A DNA stretch of 64,000 bases from Echinarachnius parma (GCA_037951105.1 JBAMJV010003770.1:62001-126000); one strand, 5' to 3'; counted from the stretch's first letter, positions 1-12,619 are shown. Notes: a model not told the origin generated them from the letters alone. Made by a program: numbers and translations.

Positions 1-160
1 ATTTGCGGGAAATACACCCAAAACATGCGCCGCACGCGAAAAAAAATCCTTAGACATGGGTCCATTTTCCGCAAAAGGACCCTTAGATGTGGGTATGGGT
101 TTGGAGGTCTCAGCCGCACACCCCCGTCCGACTATAATCTGAGTACCCCCCCCCCCCCGG

Positions 161-163
<3 letters not shown>

Positions 164-239
<76 letters not shown>

Positions 240-256
240 TCAGTAGTAGTCAGTGG
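164..256. repeat. (GTA)n microsatellite
   Basis: An almost pure run of GTA/TAG triplets, about 75 bases long, follows a short C-run and ends in a slightly imperfect TTCAGTAGTAGTCAG tail. It translates into poly-Val or poly-Leu frames that are not genes. Confidence 0.95.
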
Positions 257-1990
257 CGTAATGAGCGAAACAAAATTTGGGGGGCTAAACCAAATCCGCA
301 TCACCATCGGATATTGCGAGGGAGCGAAGCGACCAAGCCCGAAGGAGCGTACCTAGAAGGAAATTCTGACCTGACGACTTGTACTATACTGTGGGTAAGT
401 GCGTCATGATTCTACCGACCGAAAAAAGAGGTTATATTCGTTTCATGAAGAAAAACAAATATGCACCCCCAAAATAATATACGCAAAGTGACATACATAT
501 ACAGTTCGAACAGTGCATGAAAAGCCAAATTAGTTATGATACAACAACATGAACATTGTATTCCAGACGTAGACAAGACCGATTACTGAGGGAGCGAAAC
601 AATTACCGAGAGAGGAAGGGTTTGATGGGAGAGTGTGATGATAGGTGGGACCGCCCGTGCACGGTAAGGGTGCTTTTGCAATGTTTTACTTGAAATTATG
701 CAATCTGGTGCATACTTGGAAGGAAATTTGACTTGACATGAAATAAAATCTGAGTTATCTTGACTAAAGAAATACTCTTTTTCAATCACTGGTATCGAAT
801 TAGATATAAACCATGATTTAAATTATTATTATTATTATTATTATTTTTATTTTTATTTTTATTTTTTTTTTTTTGGGGGGGGGGGGGGGAGGCAAGAGCC
901 CCCAAGCCCCCCACCCCACCAGTACGCCAGTAGTATTAGTAGTAGTAGTAGTCAGTGGCGTAGCGAGGGTCAACGGATTGGGGGGGGGGGGGGGCACAAC
1001 TGCGAGGGAGCGAAGCGCCCGAGGGGGGGGGGGGGGGGGGAGGGTGTGGGAGGGGGTTGTCCCCCTCCCACGGTAGGGAGCTTTTGCAAATTTTCACTCA
1101 AAATAATGCAATCTGGTGCATACCTTGGAAGGAAATTTGTTAATTATAAATTAAAGAAATCATGACTTAAATCATCTCCCTCATGATTAGACCGCTATAT
1201 AGTATACAACAATCGAACCTACATAAACACCGGACTCAAATACGCTCACATCGTCCGTGCATGTCTATAGCCTACTGTCTTATTTGGGGGAGGGTGTGGG
1301 AGGAGGTTTGCCCCCTCCCACGTGGAGAAATTTTCGAAATTGGTGTTTAAAATATCACTTTAGAAGTATGGTCATTATTGTCCTTATCATTATTATTGTT
1401 ATTATGCATTTTGTAAGATTTAAAAAAAAAACTTCGAAAAAAGTGGGGATTGTTTGTACTTGTAGAGGCCACCCCCCCCCCCCCCCCTCCCTTCAAAAAG
1501 TGGGGGATATATCCCCTATCCCCGGGATCAAACGCCCGTGGACACACTAAAACTCACGCTGTTGATCCCATGTGTATCTCCTGGTGGAACTGTTGTTTCT
1601 GGCGAACATTGTCTGGTTAGGTGGATCTGTAGAAGGATCATTTTCAAGAAGGGGGCAAAAGCGTCGATCCTCGCGCGCGGGACCGACAATTCACATAATT
1701 ATTAAGGCGCTATGCCCGCAGCCTCCCACTTGGAAGGATTCTTCAAACTGATAAAGTGCGCTATTGCTACTAGGGAACGACTGTTATGTTGTTCTTTATT
1801 ATCATTGATAACATCATTATCACCACACATTTAATAAAACATGATACTAATGAATGATAACGACACATTTGGCTTAATTTCGGGTCGTTTGTTTGTTTGT
1901 TTTTTTTCCGATTGGGGGGGCACGTGCCCCCCCCCCCCCTCCCCGTGCCCCCCCCCCCCCCCCCCACCCCGTAGCTACGCCACTGGTAGT
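250..1990. repeat. Cluster of GTGGCGTAG-type dispersed repeats with G/C homopolymers
   Basis: Several diverged copies of one repeat lie head to tail. Hallmarks are CAGTGGCGTA starts near 251 and 951, GAGGGAGCGAAGCG near 318 and 1,003 (GAGGGAGCGAAAC near 588), and a shared stretch TGCAATCTGGTGCATAC near 698 and 1,108. Two pieces near 1,040 and 1,285 share GGGAGGGTGTGGGAGG. The reverse-oriented end GCTACGCCACTGG occurs near 1,973. Long G or C runs sit inside the units. This looks like a non-autonomous foldback family that has inserted repeatedly. No coding capacity is visible. Confidence 0.6.
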
Positions 1991-2034
1991 AGTAGTAAAG
2001 TTGAAGTAGTCGTTGTAGGAGTATCAATTATATT

Positions 2035-2051
2035 ATTAGTAGCAGTAGTAT

Positions 2052-2085
<34 letters not shown>

Positions 2086-2200
2086 TATTAGTAGCAGTAG
2101 TATAAGTTGTAGATGATGATGATTATAATTTTCATCATTATTATTATTAATATTATTATTATTATTAGTAGTAGTAGTAGTAGTAGTATTATTATCATAA
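2035..2200. repeat. Mixed (GTA)n and (ATT)n microsatellite
   Basis: Interrupted GTA/TAG triplets from about 2,035 to 2,100 are followed by GAT and ATT triplets to about 2,200. All reading frames here are low complexity. Confidence 0.85.
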
Positions 2201-2829
2201 TAATATACATGTAAAATTATAAGGAGTAGAGAGAGAAAAGAGAGAAAATGTTGCATAAACTGAATATTTTAATCTAGATCAAAAGATAATAAATATGTCA
2301 TAGGCTATGCAGGAAGCATAATTTGGAGAGGGATTCCTAACGATCTGAAATATATAAACTCTCGTAACAGTTACCGCCAATCAAAAAGGGGAATTCCACC
2401 CCAGAAATGTGATGTTTGCTAACAAATTAAGTGAATATGAAGAATCATGATCGAAAATCTGAGCCAAAACGGTAGAGCAATAAAAAAAGTTATGACAGGA
2501 TGAACTTTGCTCCTATTTTTAGTATCGTTCGCAATTGCTATCGATCGTGACGTCACTTGCGAGCTGCAGCCATTTTTACTTCTACATGGAAATTTTACAA
2601 AATTTAAATTTTCTTAATAACAAAGCAAATTTATGAGCTTACAAATTCCAAAGAGGTTGGCCCATCGATATTCTTCTATGAATTTGTGAAAACAAGCAGA
2701 GAAAATTTTATTTTTAGCAACGAAAATGAGAAATAAGTGTATTTTCATGTACTAAAGCCATGGCGAGTTGCTCGTCAATGATGTTGCATATGGCGGCAAT
2801 TTTGAAACGATCGCTCATTACTACATGAT
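2201..2829. other. Unannotated intergenic DNA
   Basis: AT-rich DNA without a convincing reading frame, RNA gene or clear repeat. I see nothing in it that I can name. Confidence 0.6.
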
Positions 2830-3211
2830 GTTCAAATAGGTATAACTCCCGTGTTTCTTGTCTGATTTTGATAATTAAAAAAAATATATATAAAATGCTT
2901 ACAATTTTTCAAAAATGTTTAAAAGAGGATTATAATTAGTTGTTGATGACCTATCTATTTAATCATTATTTTAACGAAACAACACATGCACAATTTGTTA
3001 TTAAAAATGGTTGAAAACAATGAATTTTTAGAGAGCGCCCTTTTGAGTTGTAATGGCTCTTTTTGAATGAAAACAAGCTTTTTACTTAGTTTATTTTTTT
3101 GTATTCCCTGGTTTGTACGTTTGTAGCATTGTGGAGTTATACATATTAGTTCGTAAATAGTTTGCAACATCCTGGTGCAGGTTTTGTTGACCAAAACTGT
3201 ACTATCCCTTA
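2830..3211. mobile_element. Partial copy of the TTAAAGGG...CCCTTTAA MITE family
   Basis: The right-hand part closely parallels the element at 32,062-32,591. Shared pieces, in order, are GTTGATGA, CTATTTAATCATTATTT, ACATGCA, GAGCGCCC, TGGCTCTTTTTGAATGA, CTTTTTACTTAGT and the end CCAAAACTGTACTATCCCTT. The expected left terminus is not recognisable, so this copy is either truncated or much diverged. It is non-coding. Confidence 0.55.
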
Positions 3212-4515
3212 CTAAAAAATTCCTTCTGTAAATGTTGTTAAAGGGCATCAAGCGTGGGGATGCTACATAGCGGGTCGCCATTTTGAACTGGGTTAGTTTG
3301 CGCGCACCGCATGACACTGAGCTAACGTGCATTACGCACCGTGCGCAACGCGTATGCAAGATGGCGCCGCGCATCTCATTTGACGAATCTGAACTACCTT
3401 TAATACGCTGCAAATTATAACAATGTTGAAAGCTTTGTTGGGATCATTGTGAAAGGACGGGCCTCGACTAGCAGGCTCTGATATTGCTGGTTCTTTTTTT
3501 TGTACCAACTATACTATTCTATTAATTGTGATTACTCTGTGAGTTAAATGTTATTTTTGTAAACGAAGTTGTTGATTGGTAAATCAATTTCATTTCAAAT
3601 AACAAAACTCCGTGATACGATGTTTTGCCTCGCGCTCTCCTGCGTTTGTGCGTCCTTAGCTTCAGAGTTCACATTGTTGATGGCCGAAATATCACCACGT
3701 CTCACGGAGTTATGTTATTTCTTATCTCTTGGGCTGTACAGTATTATAATCAATTAACATGTACATAGATTGTGGTGGATTGTTGTCTTATTCAATCCAG
3801 ATAAAGTATTACTTTTGTTTATATAACAATCTTGAAATTTGAGAAAAAACACACTATAGAGTATTACCATTCTTTAATGTTTACTTGAAATGCTATAGTA
3901 TTGACTGCAATCATCATTGGTTCACTTTCTACTTATTCTGAACTTGCTGAAAACTGCAAAGATGTGATTATAATATATTGCTTTACTGATTGAAATGTAT
4001 TTGCTGGTGTGTGTACAACAAAGTTTATTATTATGCAGGACAAGTACTATAACATTGTTTTTGTTTGTACTGTTAATATAATAGGTCTTCATATCGCTCT
4101 TGGAGAATGACAAAGATATCAGTGTTGATTTTTCTGCGGTGATTACGGTTATTAATATATTATTATTATTATTATTATTATACAAATATATATTACGGTT
4201 GATACATCGTTTTTTTTTTTTTTATTCTAAAAATACTTTACTAGTATCGTATAATCTTCTTTATTACAATTATATAAATCGTCCATCCGTCCCTATTTTA
4301 TCCGTTTAAAAAAATAATGTTTATGTATTTGAAGACGATAATAACAGTGTATACTGATTTGGCATTATATACTGCATTGTACGAATGTGGACAATAATAA
4401 TAATACAAATAATGTAAATGTAAATTTCATTAATGCGTGACTTTTCGACTGTAATCGGAAATAAATCAATTAAAAACAAACAAAAACTGTGCTTGTGCCC
4501 TTTGAAAAAAATATC
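3212..4515. other. Intergenic AT-rich DNA
   Basis: No supported gene. A short CpG-rich patch lies near 3,300-3,375 and an (ATT)n run near 4,157-4,182. The stretch ends just before the tRNA, with the A-run at 4,505-4,511 acting as its pol III terminator on the minus strand. Confidence 0.6.
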
Positions 4516-4597
4516 TGGCAGCGGTGGGATTCGAACCCACGCCATCGAAATGACTGGTGCCTTAAACCAGCGCCTTAGACCGCTCGGCCACGCTACC
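4516..4597 (-). tRNA. tRNA-Leu (anticodon AAG)
   Basis: Read on the minus strand, this is a complete type II tRNA of 82 nt without intron or encoded CCA. The acceptor arms GGTAGCG and CGCTGCC pair over seven positions with one G-U pair, followed by discriminator A. The anticodon stem CTGGT/ACCAG encloses the loop TTAAGGC, giving anticodon AAG, which decodes CUU. The long variable arm is TCATTTCGATGGC. The T arm GTGGG-TTCGAAT-CCCAC holds the B box, and TGGCCGAGCGG is the A box. A TTTTTTT terminator follows on the minus strand (plus 4,505-4,511). Only this copy was found; it lies outside the duplicated segment. Confidence 0.97.
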
Positions 4598-4712
4598 TTG
4601 CTGAGCGCTTAATGGGCACAGTAGGGCCCAGTCCAATAAATAAACGATATTCCTTTTATTTACTGGTATAGAATCGTGCATGGGTACGTCGATCAATGGT
4701 GATCGTTATCTC

Positions 4713-5850
4713 TCCGGTAGTATTCTTTGAACTATACAGGGTGGCCAAACAAAAACGGAACCGAGGAACATACCCTATATATCCCCAAAAGAACAGAATG
4801 ACTGACTTCAACGGAGAGGGGATGCATGCGGTGAGAAAAGTTATACCAAGATTTTAATCGCTGTATGACTTGATCTAAAGTAGTTATCTAGGTCGTATTT
4901 TGTGACCCCTTGTCAAATTGAACAACTTCGGCCTGTTATTTTGCACCTTTCACTGCTCATGCAAAACTTATGACAAGCAGGAAAAACGTATGACAAGCCC
5001 AAAATGCGAAATGGCAGGGTTAAGTTTGTTTTTTTGTTTTTGTTTTTTTTAAACCGGATAATGATGGGCTCACAAAATTCGACCTATAGAACTAAAACTA
5101 GATTAAAATGTTCCCCATCATCAACAAAATTAGTCAGGGGAAGTATACCGCTTCGTTTAATTTGGGCAATAATTATAGAAGAAATTGTACATTATCGCGC
5201 ACCAAAATTTGACCAAGTGCCCCCAAAAGATACGCCATTACTGCAACGACCTAGCTATGCCATACACGGTGAATTTACATTTTAGAGCATGTTATGCGGT
5301 ATTCTGAGTTCTGACACCCATTTTTGATACAAAATACGTTTAAAAAAATCACACACACCAACGGAATCAACAAGTATACCATAGCATAGGCCTAAAGGCT
5401 GCATCCACTTGGAAAAATATCGGGAAATATAGGCAAATCCCGTGTTTTTGTTGTTTTTTGTTTTGTGTGTGACAGTTTGAAAATTTAAAACCAAATGCGA
5501 GTGTGAGTGTGTGTGTTTGTGTGCGTGTGTAATTTGTATGTGTGCGTTTGTGTGCGTTTTTTTTTTCGAGCGTACGTTCGTTTGTGAATGTGTGGGTGTG
5601 TGTGTTTATATGTGTGTGTATTATGTATTTATGTATAAAATTATGTGCTTCATCTAATCAAATAAGTGTTTTATGCATATCTACAAATAATAGACTGATA
5701 ACATACCATATTCTATAATTATACAACTTTAATAGCCCTTCAAGAACTTGGTACTGAAGGAGTATATCTTGCTTCCAATAAACAATCAATCACATATCAT
5801 CATATGAGGTCACGCATAACAAAATACAGCTTTGACAGAAACATCATTTA
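4713..5850. repeat. Left margin of duplicated segment, diverged copy A part
   Basis: From TCCGGTAGTATTC at 4,713 this region aligns with 28,025-28,659 and then with 32,651-32,940, but with many substitutions and indels. That is far more difference than in the adjoining segment from 5,851. It contains a solitary transposon-like end, TA then CAGGGTGGCC at 4,737, and a TG-rich stretch at 5,495-5,630. No gene is supported. Confidence 0.6.
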
Positions 5851-7577
5851 TTCGATTTTTATTGATTTTTCATTAAAAACATCCTTATAATCTCATATTC
5901 GATATATAATTTTCATAATCAATTCAGTCAATCAATGACATCTTTATATTTCAGTATATTTCTCTAGATTTTCATATATCATTTCATACTCTCAATATTG
6001 ATTCTATCCATCACGATCTTTTTGGTAAATTTCGTTGTTGTTTTTTTATAAATATTTGTTTGTTGTTACAATCCAGATGATTGTTATTGCCCCCATCCAA
6101 ATAACTTTTTATTAAAAAAAATAGCAATTAAAGCTTATTTTTCTGTTTCGAATCATAACTTTCACCAAGTGATGATAATTTGTTTCAAAACTGCTTACTT
6201 GTTTGTTAGTTATATATGTTGTTGTTGTTTTTTGTTACAACAATCTGATTGATTGTATATGGCCCCCTCCGAAATCGAATGAAACATTTGACTTGAAATT
6301 TCATTCGTCAAGTTTACACTTGTAACATTCCTGTTTCTAGATTTCGTTAATATTTAGAAACATTTCATATTTTCTCATCATAATCTGAAAATCTGACATT
6401 TTGTCAATTCAAATTTTCATATCAATAATTCCCCGTGAATTAACGCTACACAAAAATAGTAAATACTTATTGCTTACAAGTACAAAAGGTTATTTATCAA
6501 AGGGAAATTGGGATATCGGCTCAAGTATTTCTTGGACTTTGTAAGATTCTGAGTGATAGCAATATTGGACTAAGATATACTTTGAGGATAATATCATCAC
6601 TCATAGTCGACAGTTATTGAAAACAAAAATTCATATTTGGGATTTGTCCGAGTGGGAGATGATGTCAGTGAGGATCTCAGGAACCATATTCACGGTCTGA
6701 CGATTACGACGACGATAAGGTCAAGATGGTACGTCGCCGTTAGATCCAAGGATCGTTTGTATGTGAGCATGGTCAATTGGTTTCAAGCTGGTTTGTGATG
6801 CTTGTTCAGAATCTGAAACTGGTCGGTCGAATCTGGTCGTGGAGTTGTTGTTTTCACCCAGATAGGCACTTCGCTTTGCAGGTGATGTTGCAGAAGATGT
6901 AAAGATGGCAAGATCAGCATAACTGGCAGATGTTGGTGGTCAAAGGGTCTTGACCATGCATGGCGCTTATACAAAGTCCTTTAAAGCTGGAATAGGTGTC
7001 AAGTCCAGATTTAGAGATTCACTGGTGACCGATTTATAAGCATTATCGACGTCGTATATCGGTTGCATGATGATTGTATTGGTATGAGTCAAGATCTAAC
7101 GACATCGCATACATTTACGGTTGGGTGTACTTTAAGCTGGTTTGTGGTAGGCATGAGAGGAGTGGAGATTGTCATTCATGGTTATCACTGATTGTGTTTC
7201 TCGGATAGAGTCGAGATCGACGGTGGTGATCAATGGTGGTGTGATGATCAGGGTCGGTGCAGATCACTGATGTCGTATCTCAGAAGAGAGATATGATGAC
7301 CGGTGTTAGTGGTGATCGATGGTGGTGGTGATCAGTGACCAGGAACAGTTTGGTGATCAATGATGGTGAAGATCACCGACTCCGTATAATATATCCGATA
7401 TGATGTGGATGGGGGTGATCAGTGAAGGTGATGACGGTTTAACCATGATGACGGACGAGGGCTATTAAATCTTCCTCTACGATGTTGATGTTAAGTAGAG
7501 GTGTCAACGAGTGTCGGACAAGATGTCGATGCCCGACTGTCCGGCAGAGGCAGTGCTTTTGTCTGTATAGATTTGGA
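5851..7577. other. Non-coding AT-rich then GTGGTGATC-rich DNA
   Basis: The first kilobase is AT-rich without a reading frame. From about 7,190 to 7,440 the sequence is rich in diverged GGTGGTGATCA motifs. The same content is found at 32,941-34,658. No gene is supported; the short reading frames here are not conserved between the two copies. Confidence 0.55.
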
Positions 7578-7714
7578 GTGCGTTTAAATACACGTGTCGA
7601 GCCCAGACCCAGTGCTTTGAAACGTGTTCCAGGCTAATGTTTTAACACCAAACATAAGCCTGGAACACGCTTCAGAACACTGGTTCTGGGAAAGACAGAT
7701 GCATCTAAACACAC
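7578..7714. mobile_element. Small foldback element
   Basis: The core is an almost perfect hairpin, GTGTTCCAGGCT paired with AGCCTGGAACAC around a short AT loop. The outer arms also pair, CCCAGACCCAGTG with CACTGGTTCTGGG, and further out GTGCGTTTA with TAAACACAC. This is a non-autonomous foldback MITE, present in both segment copies (34,659-34,795). Confidence 0.65.
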
Positions 7715-7786
7715 CCCTTAGACCCCAATGAGTGGTTGTTGTGCGAGTGTTCAATGTTGTAAGGTCTCTGCTGTTTAACTTGAGGA

Positions 7787-7880
7787 CCAGACACACCGCC
7801 AAACCGAACCCAGGCCGACAACAAACCGACAAATATGTCGGTATGTTGTCGGTCTGGGTTCGATTTGGTGGTGTGACTGG
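7787..7880. mobile_element. Small foldback element
   Basis: The left arm begins CCAGACACACCGCCAAACC and the right arm ends GGTGGTGTGACTGG. Inner arms GAACCCAGGCCGACAACA and TGTTGTCGGTCTGGGTTC pair around CCGACAAATATGTCGG. The whole unit folds into one hairpin. The homologue in copy B is at 34,868-34,960. Confidence 0.65.
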
Positions 7881-7974
7881 GCCTTGGGTTGCCGAATTAG
7901 ATTTGACGAATTTTTTTTTGAGGAAACCTAAATGACAGTTTCCATCTACCCACTGAATTAAACTGATTAGAAAA

Positions 7975-9550
7975 AGAGTTATTAAAACAAAAATAATTTC
8001 ATGTCAGTTTCCAAAGTTTGCCGGGTTTTTAAATTTGTTTAATTTTGTTTGGTTGCATCGGTTGTTGAATTGACCAATACATTCTCTTTGTAATACATTT
8101 TTTTTGTTTCTATGTTTGTTACTTTTATAACGTTGCCTTGCATGACAATATATCCCACCTGTTAATTGGTCGCACTATTAAAAAAAAACCCATTAATTTC
8201 ATGTTTTCCAAAGATTGCCTGTTTTTGTTGTAAATTTTAATATTGTTTGGTTGCATTGGTCGTTGAATTGACCAATACACACCCTTTCGAATATGTTTGT
8301 TTTCATTATGTTTCTATGTTTTTCCTTTTCTAAAGATGCCTTGCCTGACAATAATCCCACCTGTTAATTGGTTGCAATATTAAAAAAACACATTGATTTT
8401 ATGTTTTCCAAAGTTTGCCGGTTTTTTAAAATTTTATTTTGTTGGATTGCATTGGTTGTTGAATTGACCAATTCAAACCCTTATGAATATATTTGTTTTC
8501 ATTATGTTTGTATGTTTGCTACTTTTCTAAAGCTAAAAATGCCTTGCATGACAATAATCGCACCTGTTAATTGGTTGCAATATTTTCTTTTTCGTTTAAA
8601 AAAAAAAAAATATATATATTTTTTTTTAGTTGTTACTATTTTTTTTTCTTTTTCGTTTTTTACTGTTTTTTTTAGTTTTTTTTTTACTGTTGTTAATTGG
8701 TTGCGGTGCTGTGACCAAAACGCACCCTCCTGAATATTTGTATCTGTTTGTGTAGGTTAGTACCTTTTTAGAAGAATTCTTCATGATAAAGATTCCGCGT
8801 GCTTTCTTTCTTGTTGTTGATGCGTTTAATCGATACCCACATTTCCTTTTTAGGTGTTGGTTGAATCGAATTTTATGTTAATCTGATTGTTTTTTTGTGT
8901 GGATATTTGTATATCTAACTAGTAAAAGCCTTTTATCCAAGTTTTAGTTTTTGTTCCCTAAATAAATCTTCTTTTTGTTGGACTGTGTTTTTAAATTCTT
9001 CTTCCTTGTATTGTAGCTGCACAGGGTTGTTGGCATTGTTAATCACTATATGTTACCTAGGTTACGCAATATTTAATGTCAATATAGCCTTCCTGTTAAT
9101 TGGTTACAATATTTGTTTTCGTTTTTACTTTTTCTTTTTAAATTTTGTTTTAACTGGTTGTTTATAGTTTGCGTTGCTGTGACAAAAAACGCAACCTCCA
9201 GAATATGTTTTTTTTTCTTCAGAATTCTTCATGAAAGGTTCCGCACGCTTCTTTTTTTTGCATGCGTTTGCGTCTATATTCCCATTCCCTTTTTTTGTCG
9301 CTTGAATTGAATGGTACGTTCAACTCATATTTTATTTGTATATCTAATAAGTAAAAGTTTTTTATTCATGTATTTTTCCGCGTTTTTTTTTTCTGAAGAT
9401 AACTTTTATTTTGTTTCTTTAAACTTATCTTGTTGGTCTGGGTTCTTAATTTTTTTTTGTATCGTAGCTGCACAGGGTTGTTGGCATTGTTCATCACTAT
9501 ATGTTACCATGGTTACGCAGTAGTTGAGATAGTTTGTGAGGTAGTTTGTG
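7975..9550. repeat. T-rich tandem repeat, about 200-bp units
   Basis: Three clear units start near 7,998, 8,202 and 8,398, each with TTTTCCAAAG, then TTGAATTGACCAAT, then CACCTGTTAATTGGT. More decayed pieces with GTTAATTGGTT and GCTGTGAC run on to about 9,200. A shorter pair around GTAGCTGCACAGGGTTGTTGG occurs at 9,014 and 9,465. Reading frames here are low-complexity, Phe-rich and not genes. The same array lies at 35,060-36,860. Confidence 0.7.
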
Positions 9551-9691
9551 AGATAGTTCGAGCTTGTTTTGAATTGAGCAAGTTTTGCATAAAGAATTGT
9601 TTTTAAAAATCATCATATTTATATTTCGTCGTTAGTGAACAGTCGCCATGATGGTCATAGATAAGGGTGCTGTCGTTCTAATAGATAGGCG

Positions 9692-9704
9692 ATGAGAGAA
9701 GAAG

Positions 9705-9735
<31 letters not shown>

Positions 9736-9885
9736 GGAAGAAGAAGAAGAAGAAGAAGAAGAAGAAGGAGAAGGAGAAGGAGAAGAAGAAGAAGAAGAAG
9801 AAGAAGAAGAAGAAGAAGAAGAAGAAGAAGAAGAAGAAGAAGAAGAAGAAGAAGAAGAAGAAGAAGAAAGAGAAGGAGAAAATGA
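9692..9885. repeat. (GAA)n microsatellite
   Basis: Nearly pure GAA triplets with a few GGA interruptions, flanked by GCGATGAGA and AGAAAATGAG. The copy B counterpart at 37,091-37,300 differs in length and interruptions. Poly-Glu, poly-Leu and poly-Ser frames across it are artefacts. Confidence 0.95.
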
Positions 9886-10269
9886 GTGGATAACAGCATG
9901 GAGACCGCTAAAAGAGTACAAAAGAAGATAGAGAGAAAGTATAAGGCAATCCCAGTACATCGATGTTATTATGCACATCGAAACGGCTTGATCTTACATA
10001 GCCTATAGACAGTGGATGTGGAAACAATTTACCCAACTCTATATCTTAGCTTAGGCTTCAGGGGTGACACAAAGCACGAACACAAACAATTAACATTGAC
10101 ATAACATTGCAAAAATAAATTAGATAAATTGTTTTCAAAAAGATTAAATCTTAAAATTTCGTTACGCTTATGCTCTTATAGTTACCGTCGTTACACTTTT
10201 ATATTGCACTGAAGTTGCGACACTTAACAAAGTTAACAATACCAACAACAACGACAAATACATACTACA

Positions 10270-11700
10270 ACAAAACAAACGACAAAGTCAATCACGGTAT
10301 AGGGTAATTGTGATTGACAAAACAAAGAACAAAAATACGTTACAAAATAGACACCACAAAACAAACGGCTTAGCCAATCACGGAAAAGGGGAATCGTGAT
10401 TGACCAAGTAACAAAGACGCTACAAAATAAACATCACAAAACAAACGACTTAGTCAATCACGGATAAGAATAATTGTGATTGACCAAGCAACACATTCGT
10501 ACAGAACAAAGACGTTACAAAATAACCATCACAAGACAAACGACTTAGTCAATCACGGGTAAGAATAATTGTGATTGACCAAGCAACACATTCGTACAGA
10601 ACTAAGAACAAAGACGGTACAAAATAGACACCACAAAACAAATAACTTAGTCAATCACGAAAAATGGGAATCGTGATTGACCAAGCAACAAAGACGCTAC
10701 AAAATAACCATCACAAGACAAACGACTTAGTCAATCACGGGTAAGAATAATTGTGATTGACCAAGCAACACATTCGTACAGAACTAAGAACAAAGACGGT
10801 ACAAAATAGACACCACAAAACAAATAACTTAGTCAATCACGAAAAATGGGAATCGTGATTGACCAAGCAACAAAGACGCTACAAAATAAACATCACACAA
10901 CAAACGACTTAGTCAATCACGGGAAAGGGGAATCGTGATTGACCAAGCAACAAATTCGTACAGAACAAAGACGTTACAAAATAACCATCACAAGACAAAC
11001 GACTTAGTCAATCACGGGTAAGAATAATTGTGATTGACCAAGCAACAAATTCGTACAGAACAAAGACGTTACAAAATAACCATCACAAGACAAACGACTT
11101 AGTCAATCACGGGTAAGAATAATTGTGATTGACCAAGCAACACATTCGTACAGAACAAAGACGTTACAAAATAACCATCACAAGACAAACGACTTAGTCA
11201 ATCACGGGTAAGAATAATTGTGATTGACCAAGCAACACATTCGTACAGAACAAAGACGTTACAAAATAACCATCACAAGACAAACGACTTAGTCAATCAC
11301 CGAAAAGGGGAATCGTGATTGACCAAGCAACACAGACGCTACATAATAAACATCACAAAACAAACGACTTAGTCAATCACGGGTAAGAATAATTGTGATT
11401 GACCAAGCAACACATTCGTACAGAACAAAGAACAAAGACGTTACAAAATAGACACCACAAAACAAATAACTTAGTCAATCACGAAAAATGGGAATCGTGA
11501 TTGACCAAGCAACATATTTATACAGAACAAAGACGTTACAAAATAGACACCACAAAACAAACGACCTAGTCAATCACGGAAAGGGGGAATCGTGATTGAC
11601 CAAGCAACACATTCGTACAGAACAAAAGACGTTACAAAATAAATTTGACAAGACAAACGACAAGGTCAATCACTGGAGATGACAATTGTGATTGACAAAC
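10270..11700. repeat. Hairpin-bearing satellite, about 80-bp units
   Basis: About eighteen diverged units run through the region. Each contains GTCAATCAC and, 12-14 bases later, its reverse complement GTGATTGAC, followed by CAAGCAACA and ACGCTACAAAATA or ACGTTACAAAATA. Two spacer types alternate irregularly, GGGTAAGAATAATT and AAAAATGGGAAT. In the second type the stem is one pair longer (CACG/CGTG). Some units are longer because they include CATTCGTACAGAACAAAG. The homologous array in copy B is at 37,710-39,055. Confidence 0.9.
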
Positions 11701-12119
11701 CCCTAAAGCCATGATGTTCACAAGTCAGAATGAGTGACATTGGTCACATAAGGTCTCACTGAGTGACATTTGTCACAGGTCTTAAAGAGTGACATTGGAC
11801 ACAAAGAGTGACATTGGTCCCAGGTCGAAAAGACTGACATTGGTCACAGGTCACAAATAGTGACGTCTGACCTCTAAGGAGATATAGAGTGGTGGAGTAT
11901 AGGTGGTCTATCCTCAAACTGTCACGATGTGGACAGTTTGTTAACCATCAATTGCTCGTCCCAACCCATTTACCATTTACCCGTACCCAAACCCCAAAAC
12001 CTTACCAAGCCCCAAATCCCTACTCCTACCGTTTACCCCTTAACCCCCCCTCCCCCCCCCCCAAGACCCTTGGAAACCCCGGAGCAAAGTTGGTTCACCG
12101 TCTACGTTCACCGATCGAA

Positions 12120-12455
12120 AGTAGGGATCGAAAATAAGAGGATACGATAGAAAGACGGAAACATACTAAAGAAATGAAGAACATAAGAAGAAAAGATAAA
12201 GAAGAGAGAGAGAGAGAGATGATATAATAGAGATGATTGAACAAACGATAGAAACAGATAAAGAGAAATAAGAAATACCGGGGAAAGGAAGAGGAAGTAA
12301 AGAGGAAAAGTGAGAGATAGAGGAAATATAGAAATAGATATGAACAAGGCAAAGGGAAAGAAACTGATGAAAGTAGAAGAAAAGAAAGAAGAAGATTGAT
12401 AGAGAATACAGAAAGAAATAGATGAAAGGAAAATAAAAGAAAAGAGAAATAGATA
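12120..12455. repeat. Purine-rich GA tract
   Basis: A strongly purine-biased plus strand of AGAAGAAA and GAGAGAGA mixtures. It is present in both segment copies (39,470-39,810). Long frames on either strand here are compositional artefacts. Confidence 0.7.
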
Positions 12456-12619
12456 TGAAGTCATCATGGTCATAGACGCGGTTATATATTCAGGGGCATG
12501 GTCGTAGTCGAGGTTGTGATCACAATGACGTAGCTATGGTTGATCATGGTGAGATAATTTTCCTACAGGGAGGGCGCTGTCCCAAATGTAGCTACGCCAT
12601 TTATTAGTTGTATAGGACT

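Noticed and set aside
110-307. Poly-Leu/Val open frames over the (GTA)n run
   Set aside because: Pure triplet-repeat artefact; no start context, splice sites or non-repeat sequence.
9655-9978. Poly-Ser, poly-Leu and poly-Glu open frames at the (GAA)n tract (and 37,039-37,465)
   Set aside because: All frames of a GAA repeat are open; length and interruptions differ between the two segment copies.
10270-11700. CRISPR-like array of repeats and spacers
   Set aside because: Eukaryotic context, whole 80-bp units are repeated including the 'spacers', and the copies diverge gradually; this is a satellite.
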